Shown here one piece after another: positions 17,260 through 23,907 of a DNA stretch of 37,699 bases. The position numbers and the translations under genes are program-made. The notes under the pieces were generated by a model. The model saw nothing but the letters and a program-made list of their open reading frames with translations. It was not told the origin of the DNA and ran no database searches. This stretch comes from Acinetobacter parvus DSM 16617 = CIP 108168 (lineage in GTDB: Bacteria > Pseudomonadota > Gammaproteobacteria > Pseudomonadales > Moraxellaceae): NCBI RefSeq assembly GCF_000368025.1, contig NZ_KB849211.1:554130-591828 (forward strand). Reading direction: 5' to 3'. Position 1 is the stretch's first letter. Every line of letters begins with the position of its first letter.

Positions 17260-18243
17260 CTAAGCAATTTCAGCTGGAAACGCAATGACCTGATCAATCT
17301 TGACCTGATTCATTACCACCATCAATAAACGGTCTATACCTAGTGCAATCCCTGAACATTCAGGCATATTCGGCAAGGCTGCCAATAAATGCTGATCTGT
17401 TGGAATTACAGGTAATCCCTGCTTGGCACGTTCTTTATTATCCGCTTCGAAACGGGAAGCCAGCACGTCTGCATCCTGAAGTTCATCATAGGCATTGGCC
17501 AGTTCAAGCCCCTCAATATAAACCTCGAAACGCGCTGCGACCAGTTCCCCATCCTCATCCTGTTTGATTTTTGCCAGCGATGCCATTTCAGGTGGAAAAT
17601 CAGTTAAGAAAACTGGCGCATCAAAGCCCAGACTCGGCTCAACAAAATGGGAAAACAACAGATCCATATAAGCCAAGCGGTCATCCCCCAGGTCAAGGTT
17701 AAGTCCAACCCGATGAGCTGTGTCTTTGAGTTGCTTCAGTGTTGCCTGCAAGGGATTAATATCCAGACGATCCTGAAAAGCATGTTTATAGCTCAGAATA
17801 ATGGGACGAATTTCACCAAAGCGATGCATCAGACAGATTTCCAGCAAGTCTGCGGTTTCATGCATCAACGCCTTTAAGTCCAGTCTAGGTCGATACCATT
17901 CCAGCATGGTAAATTCACTATTGTGTTTACGTCCATGCTCATTATCACGAAAAACTTTACAGATTTGGTAGATCGGCCCACTGCCACTGGCCAGCAATCG
18001 CTTCATGGGAAATTCTGGCGAGGTCTGCAAATATTGAGTATTTAATTTTCCATGTATATGACGCTGCACCTGTACGGAAGCCAAATGAACATCGGTTACA
18101 CCTGCCTGGGATAAAATAGGTGTTTCCACTTCCAGCACATTGCGCTCAGCAAAGAACTGGCGAATTTTCTGGTACATCTCCGCACGTGCTTTTAAGGCTT
18201 CAATGGAACAGGTCGGTTGATAGGTTTTCGTCGCTTGACTCAC
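17260..18243 (-). CDS. epmA: Elongation factor P--(R)-beta-lysine ligase
   Basis: EpmA (GenX/PoxA/YjeA) is a lysyl-tRNA synthetase paralogue without the anticodon-binding domain; it lysylates EF-P. The 327-residue protein shows class II motifs: VLEVETPILSQAGVTDVH, motif 2 in IYQICKVFRDNEHGRKHNSEFTMLEW, and motif 3 in CSGIALGIDRLLMVV. Length and absence of an OB fold fit EpmA and not LysS. The GTG at 18243 overlaps the pdxB stop as GTGA, indicating coupling; a longer upstream ATG reading lies wholly within pdxB. Confidence 0.93.
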   Translation of the reverse strand: MSQATKTYQPTCSIEALKARAEMYQKIRQFFAERNVLEVETPILSQAGVTDVHLASVQVQRHIHGKLNTQYLQTSPEFPMKRLLASGSGPIYQICKVFRDNEHGRKHNSEFTMLEWYRPRLDLKALMHETADLLEICLMHRFGEIRPIILSYKHAFQDRLDINPLQATLKQLKDTAHRVGLNLDLGDDRLAYMDLLFSHFVEPSLGFDAPVFLTDFPPEMASLAKIKQDEDGELVAARFEVYIEGLELANAYDELQDADVLASRFEADNKERAKQGLPVIPTDQHLLAALPNMPECSGIALGIDRLLMVVMNQVKIDQVIAFPAEIA

Positions 18244-19307
18244 GCCTTTGGCCCTCCATGTGCAGCCCATTCACGACGCAAAGGATAGTTTTTACGGAGT
18301 AAATCAAAAGCTTTCTGCTCTACCTTAGCTGCCTGAACACAGGCACGAAGCTGCTGATCATCTTCAGCAATATTATAAATCTGGATCAAATGTTGCTTTA
18401 ATGAGGCTTTTAAATCCTGCTGCCCGAAATATTGTTCAACAGTTGGCAACTGACTCTCAAAATGTTTTGATGGTTGATAGCCAAATGTATGACAAAAGGC
18501 CTCATAGATCATCTGTGTGCCTCTTGCCTTACCCTCCAGACTATAGCCCGCGATATGTGGCGTTGCCAAAGCCAATCTTTCTAAAAGCTCTTGAGGAATT
18601 TCAGGTTCAAACTCAAACACATCCAGCACAACCTGACGTTTGGTCTTTTCAATATCTGCCATCAGTGCTGATTGTTGAATCACTGGACCACGTGCGCTAT
18701 TTATCAAAATAGCCGAAGGTTTCATTTCAGCCAGTGCAGCTTCATCAAATAAATGCAGTGTTGGATAATCACCAGATGTGGTTAGAGGCACATGAATCGA
18801 GATCGCATCAGCCTGTTTTAACAGCTCCTGAAAGGATACATTTTCAATGCCAGCGAGTTGCACATAAGGGTCATAGCCAATTACATTCCAACCCAATAAC
18901 TGCGCCATCACTGCCAGCCGTTTTCCAACATTACCCAAGCCAACAATCGCTAAAGTAAACGCCTTATTTTTTTCCAATAAATCCATATTTAGATGCAGTA
19001 AGGCTGTAATGACATATTCAGCAACTGCCTGCGCATTACAACCTGCCGCATTGCTCCATGCAATATTCTGTTGTTCTAAAGCTGGAATATCGAGATGGTC
19101 TGTGCCAATGGTGGCACTACCCACAAATTTAATCTGAGTTTGATCAATTAAATCATGGTTGACCTTTGTCACGGATCGAACCAAAAGTGCATCGGCATCC
19201 TGTACATTGGCATGTGTCAGTGCACGCCCTGCCTGATGCTGTATTTCTGCAAATTCCGCAAAGAAATAATCGGTAAATGCCAAATTTTCATCTGCGATAA
19301 TTTTCAT
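18240..19307 (-). CDS. pdxB: Erythronate-4-phosphate dehydrogenase
   Basis: PdxB oxidises 4-phosphoerythronate in the DXP-dependent pyridoxal phosphate pathway. The 355-residue D-2-hydroxyacid dehydrogenase has the NAD-binding AIVGLGNVGKRLAVMAQLLG, the catalytic Arg in LINSARGPVIQQSAL, Glu near VLDVFEFEPEIP and His in LATPHIAGYSLEGKARG. The C-terminal ~80 residues are the PdxB dimerisation domain, which distinguishes it from SerA. The ATG at 19307 directly starts the catalytic fold (MKIIADENLAFTDYFF). It is the last intact chromosomal gene before the mobile junction at 19385. Confidence 0.95.
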   Translation of the reverse strand: MKIIADENLAFTDYFFAEFAEIQHQAGRALTHANVQDADALLVRSVTKVNHDLIDQTQIKFVGSATIGTDHLDIPALEQQNIAWSNAAGCNAQAVAEYVITALLHLNMDLLEKNKAFTLAIVGLGNVGKRLAVMAQLLGWNVIGYDPYVQLAGIENVSFQELLKQADAISIHVPLTTSGDYPTLHLFDEAALAEMKPSAILINSARGPVIQQSALMADIEKTKRQVVLDVFEFEPEIPQELLERLALATPHIAGYSLEGKARGTQMIYEAFCHTFGYQPSKHFESQLPTVEQYFGQQDLKASLKQHLIQIYNIAEDDQQLRACVQAAKVEQKAFDLLRKNYPLRREWAAHGGPKA

Positions 19308-19422
19308 GCAGTGCTTTCCATAAATTAATCTGTGCTTATTATCCTTGGAGTACTGTTCATTGACAATTCATATATATAAAAAAGGAACCGTACCGGGTTT
19401 GTCGGAGACTTTTTTATTTAAG

Positions 19423-20325
19423 TTAGGCCACCTGACCTAACGGGTTAATCTTATCATAGTACATTGCTTCAAACTCAAAAGGTGATACATAACCCAGTGC
19501 ACTGTGTACACGCTCTTTATTGAACCAATCTACCCAGTTTAGTGTCGCAAGTTGTACATCCGCTAAACCTTGCCAATCCGCTTTTAAATATTCAATCACC
19601 TCTGTTTTGTATAAGCCATTCACCGTTTCAGCCAAAGCATTATCGTATGAATCACCGGTCGTACCGACTGATGCTCGTAAATTTGCTGCTTCTAAACGAT
19701 GGGTATAACGAATGGAAAGATATTGCACGCCTCTGTCACTATGATGAATCACGTTCTTTGGCATGCCTCGATCATGCAATGCTTGCTCCAGTGCATCGAG
19801 CACCATATCTGTATTCATACGTGTTGATACTTTCCATCCAACAATTGCTCGCGAGAACACATCAATAATAAAGGCGGTATAGACCCAGCCTGAATGAGTT
19901 TGAATATACGTGAAGTCAGCGACCCACAGCTGGTCAGGATGATCTGCATTAAAATTGCGTTTTACTAAGTCATCTGCTCGTTTTTGATCATCTCGGCTAC
20001 GGGTGGTTTGTTTATTCTTACCACGCCAAACACCTTGTATACCTAGCTTCTGCATCAATCGAGCAACTGTACAACGTGCGATAACATAACCTTCACGTTT
20101 CAATTGTTGCCAGACCTTACGCACACCATATCGACCTAAACTTTCTTTCCAAATACGTTTGATTTGCTCTGCATGATGCAGGTCATGCAGATCCCGTTTC
20201 GCTCGATGTTCTGGGTTATCAACGAGATCTAAAGCCCGATAATAGGTCGAAGCTGCAATCGGTAAAATTCTACAAATCGCTTCAACACCATATCGATCTT
20301 TATTGTTATGGATAAAATCCACCAT
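19423..20325 (-). CDS. IS3-family transposase OrfB (DDE integrase domain)
   Basis: This 300-residue catalytic subunit has an HTH_21 segment (KDRYGVEAICRIL...), then an rve integrase core with DDE residues in LWVADFTYIQTHSGW, IHHSDRGVQYLS and SYDNALAETVNGLYKTE, and ends with ERVHSALGYVSPFEFE. The frame is open upstream of the ATG (GARPPTQIMVDF). This is as expected if OrfAB is made by -1 slippage near the TTTTTTC at about 20363 in orfA. The catalytic residues look intact. Confidence 0.92.
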   Translation of the reverse strand: MVDFIHNNKDRYGVEAICRILPIAASTYYRALDLVDNPEHRAKRDLHDLHHAEQIKRIWKESLGRYGVRKVWQQLKREGYVIARCTVARLMQKLGIQGVWRGKNKQTTRSRDDQKRADDLVKRNFNADHPDQLWVADFTYIQTHSGWVYTAFIIDVFSRAIVGWKVSTRMNTDMVLDALEQALHDRGMPKNVIHHSDRGVQYLSIRYTHRLEAANLRASVGTTGDSYDNALAETVNGLYKTEVIEYLKADWQGLADVQLATLNWVDWFNKERVHSALGYVSPFEFEAMYYDKINPLGQVA

Positions 20326-20642
20326 TATTTGTGTAGGGGGGCGAGCTCCGCCTGGGCGAAAAAAGCGGCTGCTTTGCGTAGAATTTCATTGGCACGTTGC
20401 AGCTCTTTATTTTCACGTTCGAGCTGTTTAATACGTTCTTGATCTGAAAGCTGCTGTACTTAAACTGGATTTTGTTGATCCAAATATTTTTGATGCCAGG
20501 AACGTAGTGTTTCAGGGGTACAACCAATTTTAGGTGCAATTGCTGTGATTGCAGCCCAAGTAGAAGGATAATCTTTTTCGGATTCAATCAATAATTGAAC
20601 CGCTCTGTCTCTGATTTCAGGAGTATATTTTGGTTTTGTCAT
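20325..20642 (-). pseudogene. IS3-family OrfA, interrupted by an in-frame TAA
   Basis: The 5' part MTKPKYTPEIRDRAVQLLIE... is a normal IS3 OrfA helix-turn-helix (WAAITAIAPKIGCTPETLRSW). Codon 61 is TAA (20460-20462), but the same frame then continues as VQQLSDQERIKQLERENKEL and ANEILRKAAAFFAQAEL, the expected leucine zipper, up to a TAA at 20325-20327 that overlaps the orfB ATG. A single nonsense change thus splits orfA, which should block production of the OrfAB fusion transposase. Confidence 0.8.
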
Positions 20643-20689
20643 TGGGACATTCTCTCAAGAAAAATGGTCTCCGACAAACCCGGTACGGT

Positions 20690-21340
20690 TCAAAATGACG
20701 ATGCTTGTCCTTTACGTAGTGCACGCATGACTTCAATACCTTTAATTGTGGCATAAGCCGTCTTCATAGATTTGAATCCTAATGTGGCCCTGATGATCCG
20801 CTTTAGCTTGCCATGATCACATTCAATTACGTTATTTTTATACTTAATCTGCCTGTGCTCAAGGTCTGGTGGACATTTACCTTCCCGTTTTAACCGTGAT
20901 AAAGCACGTCCATATGTGGGTGCTTTATCCGTGTTGATCACTTGTGGAATTTGCCACTTCTTCACATTATTTAAAATTTTTCCAAGAAAACAATATGCTG
21001 ATTTGGTATTACGTCTAGAAGAAAGATAAAAATCAATGGTATCGCCACGTTGATCGACTGCACGATACAGATAAGACCATCGTCCATTCACTTTTACATA
21101 GGTTTCATCAATATGCCACGAGCTCAGATCTGTAGGATTACGCCAATACCAGCGTAAACGTTTTTCTATTTCAGGAGCATAACGTTGAACCCAACGGTAA
21201 ATATTCGTGTGATCAACATTCACACCCCGTTCGGCCAGCATTTCCTGCAGTTCACGATAGCTAATGCCATATTTACAATACCAGCGCACAGCCCAAAGAA
21301 TGATTTCGCCCTGAAAATGCCGACCATGGAAAGGATTCAT
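20690..21340 (-). CDS. IS6-family transposase, C-terminally truncated
   Basis: This DDE transposase contains an N-terminal HTH (YGISYRELQEMLAERGVNVD), WHIDETYVKVNGRW with the first Asp, VINTDKAPTY with the second and NNVIECDHGKLKR with the catalytic Glu. It stops after RALRKGQASSF, where I expect about 18 more residues (YYGDPLGE... in relatives). The TGA stop is supplied by the terminal bases of the adjacent IS3 element. Whether the truncated protein works is unknown; without the second terminus the element cannot move by itself. Confidence 0.85.
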   Translation of the reverse strand: MNPFHGRHFQGEIILWAVRWYCKYGISYRELQEMLAERGVNVDHTNIYRWVQRYAPEIEKRLRWYWRNPTDLSSWHIDETYVKVNGRWSYLYRAVDQRGDTIDFYLSSRRNTKSAYCFLGKILNNVKKWQIPQVINTDKAPTYGRALSRLKREGKCPPDLEHRQIKYKNNVIECDHGKLKRIIRATLGFKSMKTAYATIKGIEVMRALRKGQASSF

Positions 21341-21402
21341 ATGCTGCACCTTTAGCTAAAACATTCTTCAGCTTACCATTCGTGGTTATTTGCAACAGTG
21401 CC
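20692..21402 (-). mobile_element. IS6-family element (IS1006/IS1008-like), 3' end lost
   Basis: One terminus is intact: GGCACTGTTGCAAATAACC reads inward on the minus strand from 21402. The other terminus is missing, replaced by the IS3 element. A nearly identical terminus begins the second copy at 23220 in the opposite orientation. Confidence 0.85.
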
Positions 21403-21425
21403 AAATAGATTCATTTTCGATACTC

Positions 21426-22706
21426 TTACTTCAAAGCCAAAATTTTTCGGGCACCATTAAGTACGAATAAAGAAACCAGTATGCCAATGATTAAGTCTGG
21501 ATAAGCTGATCCCGTCCACGCCACGAGTACACCGGCAAATATAACGCCCATATTTATGACAACGTCATTCGCCGAGAAAATCCAACTGGCTTTCATATGT
21601 GCGCCATCTTCTCGATGACCAGAAATAAGATATAAGCATGTCACGTTAGCTATAAGTGCGAGCAGGCCAATAACAATCATGAGCATTGATTCTGGCTCGC
21701 TTCCAAACATGAATCGTCTAATGACATCAACAATCACGATAACAGCAAGTAATAACTGAATCCAACCTGCGAAATGGGCTGCTTTTATTTGATATTTCGC
21801 AGCTTTTCCGACGGCATATAGCGCAATACCATAAACGGCTGCATCGGCAAACATATCTAGAGAATCAGCAATCAATCCTGTAGACGCAGCAATAATACCG
21901 CTGATGAATTCTATAAAGAAAAGTAGAGCATTAATACCTAATAACAGTTTAAGTACTTTAGCTTGTCTCACAGGATCAGGTTCATTAGGTATATCGCCTG
22001 AAGAAAGCTGTGTTTCATCAAGTTTCGCCCCAAAACCCAGTCCTTCGAGTTTAGCCGTAATTTGCTGAATCCCTTCATTATGGAAGACTTTCAGTTTTCG
22101 ATTGGGAAGATCAAAAGTAAGACCTTTAACTGCTTCAATATCTGCAAGAGCCATACGGACCATTTGCTCTTCAGCAGAGCAATCCATTTTAGGAATGGTG
22201 TAGGTACTTGTTTGCTTAGCCTGTTGATTGCTTATATAAGTTTCAGTCTTCACAAGCTTTGCACCAAAACCCAAAGCTTCAAGTTTGGTGGTTATATTTT
22301 CATCTTTTTGATTATGTAGAACCTTTAAAGAACGGTTAGGTAAATCAAAGATGAGTTTTTGAACACCATCAATTGAAGATAGCGCCATACGAACCATCTG
22401 TTCTTCCGCAGAACAATCCATTTTGGGAACTAAGTATTCACTCATGTAGTGCGAATCTTTTAAAACGTTTTCAGTGCTTAAATTTTCTTTGGGATCAGAA
22501 CCACAACAGGATTGAGCGGTATCTTCACAACTGTTTGAAGTGTTACAGCAAGGAGATGAAGATTTTTCTTCTTCCTCTTCACCACAACAGCTAGGCGTAT
22601 TATCACAATTCTTTGAATTGCTTGCTTCTGCAATTGATGGATGATTTTCTTGTTGAGATTTCTTATCTTCGCATGGTGTTTCTTTACTACATCCACAACC
22701 ACTCAT
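21426..22706 (-). CDS. CDF-family cation transporter with Cys-rich tail and two HMA-like domains
   Basis: An inner-membrane metal exporter with unusual cytosolic additions. Residues 1-75 hold eleven cysteines in CGC, CC and C-acid clusters (SGCGCSK, PSCCGEEEEE, SPCCN, QSCCGSD). Two tandem HMA-like domains follow, each with PKMDCSAEEQMVRMAL, a DCxxEE metal motif resembling Zn/Cd/Pb ATPase N-domains and unlike copper CxxC. The C-terminal ~200 residues are a CDF core with six helices. The TM2 site is DSLDMFADA (DxxxD), while TM5 has FSANDVVINMG, lacking the HxxxD histidine of CzcD. I use the ATG at 22706; 22718 adds four residues. The divergent MerR gene and promoter imply metal-induced export, probably of Zn, Cd, Pb or Hg; specificity is not settled. 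Confidence 0.85.
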   Translation of the reverse strand: MSGCGCSKETPCEDKKSQQENHPSIAEASNSKNCDNTPSCCGEEEEEKSSSPCCNTSNSCEDTAQSCCGSDPKENLSTENVLKDSHYMSEYLVPKMDCSAEEQMVRMALSSIDGVQKLIFDLPNRSLKVLHNQKDENITTKLEALGFGAKLVKTETYISNQQAKQTSTYTIPKMDCSAEEQMVRMALADIEAVKGLTFDLPNRKLKVFHNEGIQQITAKLEGLGFGAKLDETQLSSGDIPNEPDPVRQAKVLKLLLGINALLFFIEFISGIIAASTGLIADSLDMFADAAVYGIALYAVGKAAKYQIKAAHFAGWIQLLLAVIVIVDVIRRFMFGSEPESMLMIVIGLLALIANVTCLYLISGHREDGAHMKASWIFSANDVVINMGVIFAGVLVAWTGSAYPDLIIGILVSLFVLNGARKILALK

Positions 22707-22741
22707 AATTATACCCATTAAAAAAATTATAAACTTTGAAT

Positions 22742-22772
22742 ATTAGAATCCCTATAGTTACTATAGAGTCAA
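22742..22772 (-). promoter_or_regulatory. MerR-type promoter/operator for the CDF transporter
   Basis: On the minus strand TTGACT (22767-22772) and TCTAAT (22742-22747) are separated by 19 bp, the over-long spacer characteristic of MerR-activated promoters. The spacer contains the dyad CTATAG-TTA-CTATAG (22752-22766), close to known CadR/PbrR/ZntR operators. Expected transcription start is near 22735, just ahead of the transporter start codon. Confidence 0.85.
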
Positions 22773-22795
22773 GAATCTTTGGAAATACTAACTCA

Positions 22796-23188
22796 ATGCA
22801 TTTAAAAATTGGTGAACTCTCTAAAAAAACCTCATGTTCAGTATTAACAATTAGGTTTTATGAAAAGGAAGGTTTAATTCCGGAACCCGAAAGAACGGAA
22901 GGAAATTACCGCCTTTACGATATAGGCTATGTTGAGCAAATTAAGTTTATTTTGAATTGCCGAACTTTAAATATGAGTTTGAATGAAATTCGTCAATTAC
23001 TCACCTATAAAGATAATCCCAAGAAAAATTGTTCAGATGTGAATGAATTAATTGACTTACATGTCAGTGCTATCAGAGAAAATATAATCAAGCAACAAAA
23101 GCTTATTGAACAATTATCTGATTTAAGAGGTACTTGTGATGGCTTATGTACAATTGACCAATGTGGAGTTCTAAAAAATCTAGCTTGA
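22796..23188 (+). CDS. MerR-family metal regulator (CadR/PbrR-like)
   Basis: This 130-residue regulator begins KIGELSKKTSCSVLTIRFYEKEGL, the MerR winged HTH, followed by a dimerisation helix and a short metal-binding tail. Cysteines occur in FILNCRTLNMSL, NPKKNCSDVNELIDLH and TCDGLCTIDQCGVLKNL, the arrangement of the CadR/PbrR branch (Cys before the long helix plus C-terminal Cys) and not of CueR or MerR proper. The ATG at 22796 is chosen because it starts the HTH; an upstream ATG at 22736 would lie in the operator. It should repress and, with metal, activate the divergent CDF gene by untwisting the 19-bp-spaced promoter. Confidence 0.88.
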   Translation: MHLKIGELSKKTSCSVLTIRFYEKEGLIPEPERTEGNYRLYDIGYVEQIKFILNCRTLNMSLNEIRQLLTYKDNPKKNCSDVNELIDLHVSAIRENIIKQQKLIEQLSDLRGTCDGLCTIDQCGVLKNLA

Positions 23189-23219
23189 TTATCTAGACCT
23201 ACGCTTTTTTCAAAAAATC

Positions 23220-23453
23220 GGCACTGTTGCAAATAACCACGAATGGTAAGCTGAAGACTGTTTTAGCTAAAGGTGCAGCATATGAATCCTTTCCATGGTC
23301 GGCATTTTCAAGGCGAAATCATTCTTTGGGCTGTGCGCTGGTATTGTAAATATGGCATTAGCTATCGTGAACTGCAGGAAATGCTGGCCGAACGGGGTGT
23401 GAATGTTGATCACACGACTATTTACCGTTGGTTTCAACGTTATGCTCCTGAAA
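23220..23453 (+). mobile_element. 5' fragment of a second IS6-family copy
   Basis: GGCACTGTTGCAAATAACC starts at 23220 and the sequence follows the first IS6 copy almost base for base. It ends abruptly at 23453 where the MITE-like element begins; nothing after that element resumes the IS. Confidence 0.85.
23282..23453 (+). pseudogene. IS6-family transposase fragment
   Basis: The first ~57 residues (MNPFHGRHFQGEIILWAVRW... to QRYAPE) match the transposase of the copy at 20690-21340, with Thr for Asn in VDHTTIYRW and Phe for Val in RWFQRY. The frame then runs into the MITE-like element (RLCCTKIS, stop). No catalytic residues remain. Confidence 0.85.
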
Positions 23454-23566
23454 GGCTTTGTTGCACAAAGATTTCATAACTATATGATTTTAAAAGTTTT
23501 GATTATTTTTTGATCTAAAATTAAATTTATTTAAATCAGATGCTTACATATTTATGCAACAAAGCC
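23454..23566. mobile_element. 113-bp MITE-like element with IS5-type ends
   Basis: GGCTTTGTTGCACAAA at 23454-23469 is matched inversely by TTTATGCAACAAAGCC at 23551-23566. The interior is A+T-rich and non-coding. The left end agrees with the IS5 fragment at 480 for about 20 bp (GCTTTGTTGCACAAAGATTT), so it is probably a deletion derivative mobilised by an IS5-family transposase. Confidence 0.65.
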
Positions 23567-23907
23567 CCTTCAGGACCGTGGATATCTTTCAATTCTAAAT
23601 TCTTGATACTGTAATGACTACAATGCTTCTTTTATATATTAAAAAGGAAACTATTATGAATCCTGCCAACCAGAAATAAAATTTAATGATCTAAGATACT
23701 TATCCTAATCAGACTAAATAATGCTTAACTGTATTAGTTAAGATTTCTTGTGTAACTCCATGTGATGAAAATCTAATTTTGTTAGTATAAGCCTTCAATA
23801 TATTTCACGACTGCAATTTTTGGATTTATATGTCACTGAAAATAAGGATCTCATTTCCAAATATATAAAGTAAAGCCAACAAAACTTTAAATGTATATAA
23901 AAAATGG
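23567..23907. other. A+T-rich gap without a recognisable gene
   Basis: No convincing coding frame. A tiny frame at 23656-23679 (MNPANQK) has a good AAGGA site 8 nt upstream but no continuation. The region separates the MITE-like element from the 3' end of copA. I see no clear copA terminator. Confidence 0.5.

Larger units (their letters stand above)
19385..20691 (-). mobile_element. IS3-family (IS51-like) insertion sequence
   Basis: Perfect 25-bp inverted repeats, GAACCGTACCGGGTTTGTCG plus GAGAC, lie at 19385-19409 and 20667-20691. They enclose overlapping orfA and orfB with the usual -1 frame relation. AAA flanks both ends, but the outer sequences are not two halves of one target: the right side is the IS6 transposase and the left side is pdxB upstream DNA. 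A deletion or recombination therefore followed insertion. Confidence 0.9.

Noticed and set aside
20306..20587. 93-residue frame overlapping IS3 orfA
   Set aside because: It is an out-of-frame shadow; the leucine-zipper reading of orfA and the -1 orfB frame explain the DNA.
19381..20695. Simple IS3 insertion into the IS6 transposase with AAA target duplication
   Set aside because: The left flank does not continue the transposase coding sequence, so the AAA match is weak evidence in an A-rich context.
23656..23679. Seven-codon frame MNPANQK with a good ribosome-binding site
   Set aside because: Too short to support as a gene and no leader-peptide context; noted within the gap description.
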